Of a stretch of DNA of 64,000 nt, positions 49,631-58,647 are shown piece by piece. The DNA lies in the IMG/VR virus record IMGVR_UViG_3300021963_000080, positions 22,562 to 86,561 of that record. One strand, given 5' to 3'. Both the position numbers and the translations under genes were made by a program. Source of the stretch: a virus. Position 1 is the first letter of the stretch, and the number at the start of each line of letters is the position of its first letter. The notes beneath the pieces were generated by a model that saw only the letters and a list, made by a program, of their open reading frames with translations, did no database searches and had not been told where the DNA came from.

Positions 49631-50941
49631 ATGTCTTTTGCTAAATTTGAGATTAAACAAACCGGTCAAACATTCTATTATAACAACGATAGAAACTCCA
49701 TTGTAAACGCGGAAGGACAGTCGTTATCCGCTTCACCGATCCACTCCGAAGAATGGTATGCTGAGCAAGCAGCTCAAAACGGTGTTATAACAAAAACTAA
49801 TAAGCCTGTTGGGCTTCGCATTCTATTAGGACACGCTTGCAATTATTCTTGTTCCTACTGTATGCAGAAGGATATTGGAGATCCGAGTGAGCGACCAGAG
49901 AATTTCTGGACTCCTGATTTCCTTGAATCGGTAGAAAAGTATCTTGATACGTCTCTGCTAACTCGTATTGAATTGTGGGGTGGAGAACCATTTTTGTATT
50001 GGAATGATATGGTCAAAATAATGACCCATTTTGATAGTGAGAAAATATCGTGGTATATTTCCACTAACGGAAGTGCTCTACGACAGAAGCATGTTGATTT
50101 CTTCAAGCAATTGAAGTCGCCAGTTGCAATGGGAATAAGTCACGATGGACCAGGTCAGGAATCATTGCGGGGCGAGGATATATTCCAACGTCCGCAAGTT
50201 GTAGATGTATTAAAGCAACTAGATTTATTGTACCCAAAATTTCAATATAGTTTTAATCCTGTAGTAAGTAATACAAACTTTAATCTATTTGATATAAATG
50301 ATTATTTTTATAAGCTGGCTGTTGATAACCAGTTGAAGAATTGTAAGATTAGTTTTACGCTCGGTAGAACATATGATGATACAGACTCCAAGAATAGTTT
50401 TGAGCATGTAATACATGGTGAAAATTTGAAAGCATTTAAAATAATAACAGAAGATTACATGAATGCCGCAATAGAGCAGTTGAAGAAGCACGGAAGATCT
50501 AAAACTTTACCTATATTACAATCTAATATTTTTGATGGGGATACTGGTGCAATTAAGTTTGCGCAATCTGTGAAGAATGAGCTTCCAATAACAATTACAA
50601 CTAATTGCGGAGCTGATGCAAAAGATATATTGAGTGTGGATTTGAGGGGAAACGCTAGATTATGTCCTCACACACACGAAAAATACAATGGTGGCCATAT
50701 ATCTAATATCAAAGGGATAAAGATAGTATCGCTTGCTTTGGATAGAAAAAAGACACACTGTTCTGATTGTCAAGTTCGCCGGTTATGTAAGAGTTCATGT
50801 CCGATTGATTTTCCGACTGATGTATTTCTGAAGAATTGCCGTGTTGAAAAAATATGGTATGGAAGCGTACAGAATGCAGGATTCAAGATGTTATTTGGTT
50901 CAGATGTAGAATTGAAGGAAACGGGAATTGCAAGTGTATGA
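49631..50941 (+). CDS. Radical SAM/SPASM maturase
   Basis: 436 residues. Motif C70-NYS-C74-SY-C77 (GHACNYSCSYCMQKD), ELWGGEPFLY turn, then STNGSALR and a C-terminal SPASM set: NCGADAKD, LCPHTHE, C-x2-C-x5-C-x3-C (HCSDCQVRRLCKSSCP) and LKNC. Complete architecture of the peptide-modifying radical SAM/SPASM group. Its first 60 residues (TGQTFYYNNDRNSIVNAEGQ) may be a substrate-recognition part. No clear ribosome site. It overlaps the DUF3050 gene by 4 bp. Confidence 0.9.
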   Translation: MSFAKFEIKQTGQTFYYNNDRNSIVNAEGQSLSASPIHSEEWYAEQAAQNGVITKTNKPVGLRILLGHACNYSCSYCMQKDIGDPSERPENFWTPDFLESVEKYLDTSLLTRIELWGGEPFLYWNDMVKIMTHFDSEKISWYISTNGSALRQKHVDFFKQLKSPVAMGISHDGPGQESLRGEDIFQRPQVVDVLKQLDLLYPKFQYSFNPVVSNTNFNLFDINDYFYKLAVDNQLKNCKISFTLGRTYDDTDSKNSFEHVIHGENLKAFKIITEDYMNAAIEQLKKHGRSKTLPILQSNIFDGDTGAIKFAQSVKNELPITITTNCGADAKDILSVDLRGNARLCPHTHEKYNGGHISNIKGIKIVSLALDRKKTHCSDCQVRRLCKSSCPIDFPTDVFLKNCRVEKIWYGSVQNAGFKMLFGSDVELKETGIASV

Positions 50942-51669
50942 TCGACACATCCCGTATTATTGCTAAACAGCAATCTTTATCTAATCACTCATTATTAGTC
51001 ACAAACTCAATCCAAACAATCGACGATTTGCGGATATTCATGGAACACCATGTATTTGCAGTTTGGGATTTTATGAGTTTGATCAAGTCGTTACAGCATA
51101 GTGCGTGTCCGTCTACTAATTTTTGGGTACCAACAACTGGTACTCGTAGCTCAATAGCAAGAACGATTAACGAGATTGTATTATGCGAAGAGTCTGATTT
51201 GACTCCTGATGGTAAATCTTCAATAAGCCATTTTGATTTATATCTCCAAGCAATGGAAGAAGTTGGAGCAAATACAGAAGCAATTGTTCGGTTTTTGGAA
51301 GCAAAAGACTTTGCAGTTATTCCGGAACCGTCCCGTGCATTTGTTGAAACAACATTCCATACAATAGATCAAGGACCCCATTGCGTTGCAGCTTCGTTTT
51401 GCTATGGGAGAGAAACAATAATCCCAGCAATGTTTAAGCGAATCCTTAGACAGCTCAATATTTCTAGCCTCGATGCTCCTAAGTTTTACTATTACTTGGA
51501 ACGTCATATCGAGGTCGATGGTGATGATCACGGCCCAAAAGCTCAGATGCTAGTTGAATATTTTTGCAAGAATGATCCGTTCAAGGCTCTTTGGGCAGAA
51601 AAAGCAGCGATTGAGGCTATAAATGCCAGGATAAAACTATTTGATCATATTGAATCTCTGGTCTTATAA
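50938..51669 (+). CDS. DUF3050 protein (heme-oxygenase-like diiron fold)
   Basis: 243 residues from ATG 50938 (ATGA overlap). Family blocks: FMEHHVFAVWDFMSLIKSLQ, EIVLCEESD, SHFDLYLQAMEE, SFCYGRETIIPAMF, and FYYYLERHIEVDGDDHGPKA. The E/H residues in EHH, EESD, H-F-D, R-H-I-E and DDHGP are positioned as metal ligands in heme-oxygenase-like diiron oxygenases, to which DUF3050 belongs. Such enzymes oxidise or cleave C-H, C-N or C-C bonds in amino acids and peptides. As the last gene of the cassette it could use a product of the radical SAM steps; this is inference. Confidence 0.82.
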   Translation: MIDTSRIIAKQQSLSNHSLLVTNSIQTIDDLRIFMEHHVFAVWDFMSLIKSLQHSACPSTNFWVPTTGTRSSIARTINEIVLCEESDLTPDGKSSISHFDLYLQAMEEVGANTEAIVRFLEAKDFAVIPEPSRAFVETTFHTIDQGPHCVAASFCYGRETIIPAMFKRILRQLNISSLDAPKFYYYLERHIEVDGDDHGPKAQMLVEYFCKNDPFKALWAEKAAIEAINARIKLFDHIESLVL

Positions 51670-51672
51670 ATA
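51665..51672 (+). promoter_or_regulatory. T4-type late promoter octamer
   Basis: Exact TATAAATA, 30 bp upstream of the gene at 51703 and overlapping the DUF3050 stop. Geometry (start of transcription about 25 bp before the ATG) fits a late promoter for the fibre genes. Confidence 0.55.
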
Positions 51673-51702
51673 CACTTAGAATCCTATTTACACGGTTAAA
51701 CC

Positions 51703-52032
51703 ATGGCTATCAAAGCAAATCTAATAATTGATCAAGGCGCGACCTACGCAACCAAGCTAAACATTACAGATGCAAATGGAAGTGCTGTGGATTTGACGGG
51801 GTATTCAGCTGCCGCTCAAATAAGAAAGCATTACACTTCATCCAATTCAACCTCGTTCTCAGTCAGTCTTACACCGGCGACTGGGGCTGTTGTCCTGTCT
51901 CTTTCGTCTAATGCCACTGCTAATTTGATTGCTGGACGTTATGTTTATGATGTTGAGTTGATAGATGGTGCTGGTAGAATTTCCAGAATCATCGAGGGTA
52001 CAGTTACAATAACACCAAATGTAACGAGATAA
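51703..52032 (+). CDS. Small beta-sandwich structural protein
   Basis: 109 residues. IIDQGATYATKLNITDANGS and the block VDLTGYSAAAQIRKHYTSSN, ending with YVYDVELIDGAGRISRIIEG, form an immunoglobulin-like beta-sandwich pattern recurrent in T4-like phages of aquatic bacteria, next to fibre genes (related to the BppU N-terminal-type fold). Probably a small tail or head decoration or fibre-assembly protein. No typical ribosome site; GGTTAAACC precedes the ATG. Confidence 0.7.
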   Translation: MAIKANLIIDQGATYATKLNITDANGSAVDLTGYSAAAQIRKHYTSSNSTSFSVSLTPATGAVVLSLSSNATANLIAGRYVYDVELIDGAGRISRIIEGTVTITPNVTR

Positions 52033-52036
52033 AGCA

Positions 52037-52267
52037 ATGGCAATTGATACAACGAATCAAATAACTGTTGAATTTACACCAGTTGATACGTTCCAATCTA
52101 CTGATATTTTAACAATATCAGGAACTACTGCAGTTCTTAATAGATTGGATGGTCTTGACGATGTTGTGGAAGGCGTATCGGTCGCTAATAACATGACTTT
52201 AGTGTACAATTCAGCAACAGATAAATACGTAGTACAAGAACTAAATTTGGACGGGGGAACGTTCTAG
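52037..52267 (+). CDS. Small structural protein ending LDGGTF
   Basis: 76 residues, beta-rich. The C-terminus LNLDGGTF is shared with the end (FGTLDGGTF) of the large fibre encoded next (52269). ATDKYVVQE is also typical of fibre-type repeats. Function unknown; the common tail suggests a shared attachment or processing signal. Confidence 0.65.
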   Translation: MAIDTTNQITVEFTPVDTFQSTDILTISGTTAVLNRLDGLDDVVEGVSVANNMTLVYNSATDKYVVQELNLDGGTF

Positions 52268-52268
52268 A

Positions 52269-54092
52269 ATGTCAAACTTAATACAGATTAAACGCAGTAG
52301 CTCAACTACTGCGCCAGCGTCGCTAGCGAACGGCGAATTCGCCTACTCGTTTGCGACATCATCCAACACATTGTGGATCGGCGATCCACGCAATGTAGTA
52401 CCAGGTACTCCGTTACGAATTGCTGGTGGTAAATACGCTTTCCTACATCAGGCGGGTCTTCAGGCCGGCACCGATGAAGGTGGTAAACTAACTGCCAACG
52501 CCGTTGTAATCACTAACGCTAATAACTTCCTAGATCAGTTTAAAACCAATACTATTGTAATTGGTCCTGATGGCACCACAAATGCAGCTGCGACGTTAGT
52601 TGTTTCAGGCACAGCAAATATTTCCGGTAATACAACCATTGGTGGAAATCTTTCAATCGTTGGCGGAACTACAATTGGTGGAAACGTAGCATTTGATACA
52701 GATACGCTGTTTATTGATTCGGTCAATAATCGTGTTGGTATTCTAACTACGACTCCTGATGCTCCATTACAAGTAAACGGAGCTGCTAACGTTGCTGGGG
52801 CTGTTAAGCTAGGTAGCACGCTAACTGTTACTGGTCTAACAACTCTAAACGGCGATCTTAATACCACAACAGCAAATGCTACAACCGGTATTAACGTTGG
52901 TGCAAACGTTAACGTTTCTACATCAAAGATCACTGTTGGTAATTCGTCTGTTAATACAACGATTACTTCAACAGCAATCAACACTCAAGGAACATTGGAT
53001 GTTCTAAGAGCAACAACTTTATCAAACACGATTGCCGTTACTGGCAATGCTACTTTCAGCAATACTATTGCTGTTACTGGCCAGGCAACATTTACAGCAA
53101 ACGTTGTTGTTGATACGAGCACATTCTATGTTGATACAACAAACCATCGCGTTGGTGTTCTAACAACTACCCCTGACTCAGGATTCCAAGTAAACGGAAC
53201 TGCAAATGTTGTTGGTAATACTACAATCGTTGGTAAGTTATTACAAGTTGCAAATGCTTCATTCAGTAATACAATAGCTGTTACTGGCAATGCAACATTC
53301 TCAAATACAATTGCTGTTACTGGTGCTGCTACATTCAGCAATACAATTACTATCGCAGCTAACGTTGCTGTTGATACAAACGTATTGTTTGTTGATACTC
53401 TCAACAACCGGGTTGGTATTAACGATGCAACTCCAGCGGTAGCTTTAGCAATCACTGGTAGTTCTACAGTATCTGCCAACTTAACAGCAAACAACTTATT
53501 GATCAATGCTGATGCAACGATCAACGGTAACTTATCTGTTAATGGTACACTTACAACAATTGATACAGTTAACTTAGTTGTTGAAGATCCATTATTCAAG
53601 TTAGCTAAAAACAATAACGTAGCAAACAGCGCTGGTGATACAGTAGACTCTGGTTTCTATGGCATGTATGCAAATACTACCACAGATATGTTTAGCGGTA
53701 TGTTCCGCGATGCGTCTGATGGTAAGTATAAGTTATTTACTGGATTAACTGCTGAGCCAACAACTACTGTTGATACATCAGCTCCTTCATTCAGTTATGC
53801 AACTCTGAATGCATTCTTGGAGATGAGTGGCTTTAATGCTAATACTACTCAATTCAACGTCACTGCAAACTCAACATATCAAGTTGCTTTAGTTGCAAAT
53901 ACATTAACGTTAGCGACTCAGCTTGCAGTTGGTAGTGGTGGTACAGGAGCAACCTCGTTTACATTGAACGGTGTTCTGTATGGAAACTCAACAAGTGCTG
54001 TTCAAGCAACAGCAGCTGGTGCAAACGGCGATGTGTTACAAGTCGTGAGCAACGTTCCAGCGTTCGGAACTCTTGATGGAGGCACGTTCTAA
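52269..54092 (+). CDS. Large modular tail fibre
   Basis: 607 residues. The start IQIKRSSSTTAPASLANGEF followed by TLWIGDP is a common N-terminal fibre domain (also in the gene at 54410). The shaft carries repeats of the form SNTIAVTGNATF and VDTNVLFVDTLNNRVGIND. Near the C-terminus lies the module NLVVEDPLFKLAKNN with DSGFYGMYANTTTDMFSGMF, then SGGTGATSFTLNGVLYG. It ends in LDGGTF. Likely part of the adsorption apparatus. Confidence 0.82.
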   Translation: MSNLIQIKRSSSTTAPASLANGEFAYSFATSSNTLWIGDPRNVVPGTPLRIAGGKYAFLHQAGLQAGTDEGGKLTANAVVITNANNFLDQFKTNTIVIGPDGTTNAAATLVVSGTANISGNTTIGGNLSIVGGTTIGGNVAFDTDTLFIDSVNNRVGILTTTPDAPLQVNGAANVAGAVKLGSTLTVTGLTTLNGDLNTTTANATTGINVGANVNVSTSKITVGNSSVNTTITSTAINTQGTLDVLRATTLSNTIAVTGNATFSNTIAVTGQATFTANVVVDTSTFYVDTTNHRVGVLTTTPDSGFQVNGTANVVGNTTIVGKLLQVANASFSNTIAVTGNATFSNTIAVTGAATFSNTITIAANVAVDTNVLFVDTLNNRVGINDATPAVALAITGSSTVSANLTANNLLINADATINGNLSVNGTLTTIDTVNLVVEDPLFKLAKNNNVANSAGDTVDSGFYGMYANTTTDMFSGMFRDASDGKYKLFTGLTAEPTTTVDTSAPSFSYATLNAFLEMSGFNANTTQFNVTANSTYQVALVANTLTLATQLAVGSGGTGATSFTLNGVLYGNSTSAVQATAAGANGDVLQVVSNVPAFGTLDGGTF

Positions 54093-54126
54093 ATAGTACG
54101 GGCTTTTTAACTTTATTATAGGATAA

Positions 54127-54366
54127 GTGATGGATCAACAAGAATTTCTTAATGCATATATTCAACGTATGTTGGCACTCAATAGTGAACTAACAAACAA
54201 GAATGTAATGATTGAAACACGGTTTATGTTGCTAGAAAAAAAGTATACAGAACTAGTGGAGAAGTATAATGCGATGGTGTTAAAGTACGAGCCTCCTATC
54301 AATACAGAGGGCGACCGTGCAGTACCACTAGAGCAACCGAAGTCCTCTAAAGACGAACAATTTTGA
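54127..54366 (+). CDS. Small coiled-coil protein
   Basis: 79 residues. The first 55 form a coiled coil (YIQRMLALNSELTNKNVMIE, LLEKKYTELVEKYNAMV); the tail is charged and flexible. Similar small coiled-coil proteins accompany fibre genes in related phages, and one is at 39869. A bridging or chaperone role for fibres is likely but unproven. Confidence 0.65.
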   Translation: MMDQQEFLNAYIQRMLALNSELTNKNVMIETRFMLLEKKYTELVEKYNAMVLKYEPPINTEGDRAVPLEQPKSSKDEQF

Positions 54367-54373
54367 ACTTCAG

Positions 54374-54393
54374 GCTGCTCTATAGCAGCTTTT
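54374..54393 (+). terminator. Probable intrinsic terminator
   Basis: GCTGC-TCTATA-GCAGC stem-loop followed by TTTT, between the coiled-coil gene and the next fibre gene. Confidence 0.5.
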
Positions 54394-54409
54394 AACTCTA
54401 GATAGAGAC

Positions 54410-57400
54410 ATGGCTGGGAATAAAATTCAATTAAAACGCACTAGTGTAACTAGTCGCGTACCTTCGAATACTGACATCGACGTCGGCGAGTTAGCAATTA
54501 ACTTAGCTGACAATCGGCTATTCACAAAGAACGGCTCTAATGCCGTTATCGACGTCCACGGTCAAAGTCTCAACACAACAGCAGCAGTTCAGTTTGCAAA
54601 CGTTACAGCAAATAACGTTCTCGCTACTACGATCACTGGTAATTTAGCATGGACGTATATTACAAACGTTCCGTATGCAAATTCAACAGCAAATGGCGTT
54701 GTTACTCTCATTGATAGCGTTAGCAATACATCTGCTACAATTGCAGCTGCAGCAAACTCTGTAAAGACAGCATATGATGCCGCTACTGCTGCATATGCAA
54801 ACGCAATTGCTTATAGTAGCTCAATTAACATTCCAGACGGCATTACTCAACTCGCGGTAACTAATAGCGGATCGTCGGGATATCTTTTAGATCAATATAC
54901 TGGCAGCAATCCAACAATATATGTTGGTGGTGGCGAGACGATATCATTTAGTCTAGCAGTACCTGGTCACCCATTTTTAATCCGCGTATCAAGCGGAGGC
55001 GCTAATACTACTGATGGTTTAACTCATGTATCTAATACTGGCGTAGTAACAACCGGATCAAGCGCGCAAGGGCAAGTTGATGGTACTTTATATTGGAAGG
55101 TGCCGTTTTCCCTTGTTGGTAGCACATATGTTTATCAATGCAGCATTCATGGAGGAATGGTTGGAAACATCGTTATTACTCCTCCATCAAGCTATTTTGC
55201 CAATGCGAGCAATATAACATCTGGTACACTTGATACAGCACGGCTACCGGCTACTGCCAATATATCCACTGCGGTAAACGTTGGAGCCAACGTTAATTTA
55301 ACTACATCTGGTATCAGTGTAGGAAACTCGTCAGCCAACGTTCAGATTACCGGTAGTGGTATTAACACAAATGGTACAGTAGCTGTAACAAACACACTAG
55401 CAGCCGGCAACACGACAATCACTGGTTTTGCCAATGTAAGCTCTACTCTTTCCGTTACAGGAGTTGCAACATTCGGTAATAATGTTGTTGTTTCTGGTAA
55501 CTTAGTCGTTACAGGATCAACGACATATGTCAACACTAACATATTCCAAGTTAGTGATAATATTATTACGCTTAATGCTGATGCAGCTGGCTCTCCTACG
55601 GATAACGTAGGGTTTGAGGTCAACAGAGGATCAAGCGCATACACATATTTGTTATGGGATGAGGGAATTGATAAGTGGACGTTTACTAATGATGGCACCA
55701 CTTATTTTAACATTGCTTCTAATACAGATGTAAGTACAGCATACTCTAATGCTACTTCTTATGCAGATACCAAAGCTGCAACTGCTTATTCAAATGCTAC
55801 TTCTTATGCGGATACCAAAGCTGCAACTGCATACTCTAATGCCGTTGCTTATGCAGCAGCAAACACATATGTAAACACAACATTTGCTCCACTAGCCGGG
55901 GCCACATTCACTGGACCTGTTTCTGGCATTACTACATTAGCAGCCGGCAATACTACAATTACTGGTTTTGCTAATGTATCTTCTACTCTACAAGTAGGAG
56001 CAAATGTTATATTAGGTACAACTACAATCTCCGCAAATGGAGGGGTAGGATCCGCAGGCCAGGTTTTAACATCTGGTGCTGGTGGAAACGTTTATTGGTC
56101 TACTATTGCGACTGGTGGATTTACTAATGGCCAGTCTATATCTGTTGCTAATCTTGTTGTAACAAACATAGCAACACTCAATGCGGTATCTGCTAACGGT
56201 GGATTAGGCTCTGCAGGGCAAGTACTAACAACAAATGGATCTAATGTATATTGGTCTACTGTTAGTGGTGGTGGCGGATCATCTAATACGTTTGCTACAA
56301 TCTCTGTATCTGGTCAAACGGATGTTGTTGCCGATAGTACAACAGATACTCTAACGCTTGTTGCTGGTAACAACGTAACGATTACAACTGATGTTAGTAC
56401 AGATACAATTACATTTGTTGCAAACAATACATTATTCACACTAACAACAGTTTCCAATACTTCTTCTGCTAACATTTCGTTAACAGGAACCGGACTAACG
56501 GCAAACACAGTTAAAGTTATTGGAGCTGGAGGCGTCAATGTCAATTCTAATGGTTCAGTTATTACCATTGATGGTACTGGAGTATCAGGTGGCGGTGGTG
56601 GATCAAGCAATTCGTTTGGCACTATTACCGTTTCAGGTCAGTCAGATGTTATTGCAGACCAAGCCAACGATGTCTTAACGCTTGTTGCCGGCAGTGGTAT
56701 GACAATTACCACAAGCCCAGCTGGCGATACAATTACATTCTCATCTTCTGGGGGCGGATCTGGTACTGGCACAGGAACAGCATTCATTGCTGCTCGTGAT
56801 AACTTTACTGCAAACGGTACACAGACAGTATTCTCATTATCAGTAAACGCAACTGCCAATAGCATCTTGGTTGCTGTTGATGGTCTAATTCAATTCCACC
56901 CAGAAGATTATAGTGTAAGCGGAACTACTCTCACTTTCGTTACCGCTCCGGCCAATAACGAAGTATTGGAAGTGTTGCATATTAGTGGAGCAACAAACTA
57001 TTTGTTCCAGCAGTATGCTGCTATTGATTCGTTTAGTGGTAATGGATCAAACACCGCATTTACACTTACTCGTTCTGCTAATACAAATACAGCTCAAGTT
57101 TATTTGGACGGTTTGTTACAAGATCCAAATAACGATTATACATTCAGCGGTTCAACGCTAACATTTACTACAGCTCCGTTATCTGCTGAAGCAATCCTCG
57201 TTTACCATACAGAGTCTTCTTCTGGTAATCCACATTTAACATCGATCTCTGGCGTTGATACGTTTGCTGGTGATGGAACAACAACAGGATTCACGTTAAC
57301 CGGAACAGCAAACAGCTCGACATCTTTTGTTACTGTTAACGGCTTAGTCCAGCGTTATACCACGGACTACTCGCTGTCCGGAACGACGTTAACATTTGTT

Positions 57401-57802
57401 GATGCACCTCCAAATGGATCAGCTGTCCAAGCATGGCGCTTGACTGGTTCATTGGGCGTAACGTATAAGACAATCCAAGTTTCGGGACAATCTGATATTG
57501 TTGCTGACCAAGCAGATGATATTTTGACATTTGCAAATGGCGCTGGTATTACAATCACAACAAATGCATCAACAGATACGTTGACCATTGCTCAATCAGC
57601 AATTACAAAACAAAGCTTGACTGGTAATGGATCAAACACAATCTTTACGCTAAGCACAAGCACAACGGAAGATGATATTCTTGTTTTTGTTGATGGTACT
57701 TACTTCCATCCAACAGATGATTATACTGTGTCCGGAACAACAATTACATTTGCGTCTGCTCCGATAAATAGTGCAGAGATCAGAATTAGGTACATGAGAT
57801 AA
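54410..57802 (+). CDS. Very large modular tail fibre with cupredoxin-like domain
   Basis: 1130 residues. Order of parts: N-terminal IQLKRTSVTSRVPSNTDIDV/GELAINLADNRLFTKNG; a cupredoxin-like domain (about residues 140-262) with candidate copper ligands H187 (GHPFLI), C244, H247, M250 (YQCSIHGGMVGNIVI); a DNIITLNADAAGS/EVNRGSSAY module; repeats YSNATSYADTKAATA; NTTITGFANVSSTL twice; SAGQVLTSGAGGNVYWST; three VSGQ(T/S)D(V/I)xAD blocks; and four about 65-residue C-terminal repeats ending xFVTAPANNEVLEVLH-type. Likely a host-binding fibre. A typical ribosome site is absent. Confidence 0.85.
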   Translation: MAGNKIQLKRTSVTSRVPSNTDIDVGELAINLADNRLFTKNGSNAVIDVHGQSLNTTAAVQFANVTANNVLATTITGNLAWTYITNVPYANSTANGVVTLIDSVSNTSATIAAAANSVKTAYDAATAAYANAIAYSSSINIPDGITQLAVTNSGSSGYLLDQYTGSNPTIYVGGGETISFSLAVPGHPFLIRVSSGGANTTDGLTHVSNTGVVTTGSSAQGQVDGTLYWKVPFSLVGSTYVYQCSIHGGMVGNIVITPPSSYFANASNITSGTLDTARLPATANISTAVNVGANVNLTTSGISVGNSSANVQITGSGINTNGTVAVTNTLAAGNTTITGFANVSSTLSVTGVATFGNNVVVSGNLVVTGSTTYVNTNIFQVSDNIITLNADAAGSPTDNVGFEVNRGSSAYTYLLWDEGIDKWTFTNDGTTYFNIASNTDVSTAYSNATSYADTKAATAYSNATSYADTKAATAYSNAVAYAAANTYVNTTFAPLAGATFTGPVSGITTLAAGNTTITGFANVSSTLQVGANVILGTTTISANGGVGSAGQVLTSGAGGNVYWSTIATGGFTNGQSISVANLVVTNIATLNAVSANGGLGSAGQVLTTNGSNVYWSTVSGGGGSSNTFATISVSGQTDVVADSTTDTLTLVAGNNVTITTDVSTDTITFVANNTLFTLTTVSNTSSANISLTGTGLTANTVKVIGAGGVNVNSNGSVITIDGTGVSGGGGGSSNSFGTITVSGQSDVIADQANDVLTLVAGSGMTITTSPAGDTITFSSSGGGSGTGTGTAFIAARDNFTANGTQTVFSLSVNATANSILVAVDGLIQFHPEDYSVSGTTLTFVTAPANNEVLEVLHISGATNYLFQQYAAIDSFSGNGSNTAFTLTRSANTNTAQVYLDGLLQDPNNDYTFSGSTLTFTTAPLSAEAILVYHTESSSGNPHLTSISGVDTFAGDGTTTGFTLTGTANSSTSFVTVNGLVQRYTTDYSLSGTTLTFVDAPPNGSAVQAWRLTGSLGVTYKTIQVSGQSDIVADQADDILTFANGAGITITTNASTDTLTIAQSAITKQSLTGNGSNTIFTLSTSTTEDDILVFVDGTYFHPTDDYTVSGTTITFASAPINSAEIRIRYMR

Positions 57803-58647
57803 TGGGAATAAGAACTAGAACAATTGCTGCCCAAGTTGCAAATTCGTTTTCGAATGCAACTAATACTCAGACGTTGACACCAACAGCTAACGTTACATTT
57901 GAGAAGTTAACATCAAACACTTCTATTATCACGACCGCCAACGCAACGACAATTAATGCTGGAAGCATTGGGGTGAGCGGTAACTTAGCTGTCAATAGTG
58001 CTGTAACAACTAATACGATGGAGGTTGGTGGTGTTGGTGGATATGGTACTGTAACTACAACACAATTTTCTAGTGTGTTTGCTAAAGCCAATGGATTCAA
58101 TGCCACTTCGCTAATGCAGGTCAAGGGCAACGACGGCACGGTTGGTATGGGTATGCGAGCCGTCACGGGTGGCACCAGCCTAATTTATTCGAACGGGCAG
58201 ATAGACTTTAGAGTTGGTTCAACTATTAGAGATTTGGATACCCCAACAGGTGGCACCACCTACATGACACTAGGTACCACTGGAGTATTAACATTATCAG
58301 CAAACGTCGTACTAGGCACAACAACAATTACAGCAAATGGTGGCGTTGGTACTGCAGGCCAAGTATTGACTTCAGGTGCAACCGGTAACGTATATTGGTC
58401 TACTGTTGCTACGACATTAGATGCTGTATTAGGAATTGGTAACACAACAACAAAAGCATTAACTACTGGTACGTTAACTGTTAATGGTGCAATCAGAACA
58501 ACAACAGCATTTATTGAAAATGCAACGGCAGTAACAGCAGATTATACAATAACTGCAAATACCAATGCAATGACTGCTGGTCCAATATCAATTGCAAATA
58601 CAGCAACAGTAACAATACCTTCTGATTCTAATTGGATTATTCTATGA
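57802..58647 (+). CDS. Tail fibre
   Basis: 281 residues, overlapping the preceding stop (TAATG). Starts MGIRTRTIAAQVANSF. The shaft contains the shared module GGVGTAGQVLTSGATGNVYW also found at 54410 and in the minus-strand fibre. The C-terminal stretch TANTNAMTAGPISIANTATV, ending TIPSDSNWIIL, is a common end of phage tail fibres. Coupled by ATGA to the following gene. Confidence 0.78.
   Translation: MGIRTRTIAAQVANSFSNATNTQTLTPTANVTFEKLTSNTSIITTANATTINAGSIGVSGNLAVNSAVTTNTMEVGGVGGYGTVTTTQFSSVFAKANGFNATSLMQVKGNDGTVGMGMRAVTGGTSLIYSNGQIDFRVGSTIRDLDTPTGGTTYMTLGTTGVLTLSANVVLGTTTITANGGVGTAGQVLTSGATGNVYWSTVATTLDAVLGIGNTTTKALTTGTLTVNGAIRTTTAFIENATAVTADYTITANTNAMTAGPISIANTATVTIPSDSNWIIL

Noticed and set aside
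50854-50937. Longer N-terminus for the DUF3050 protein (ATG at 50854)
   Set aside because: It would overlap the SPASM gene by 88 bp; ATG 50938 gives a tight ATGA overlap and the family-like start.
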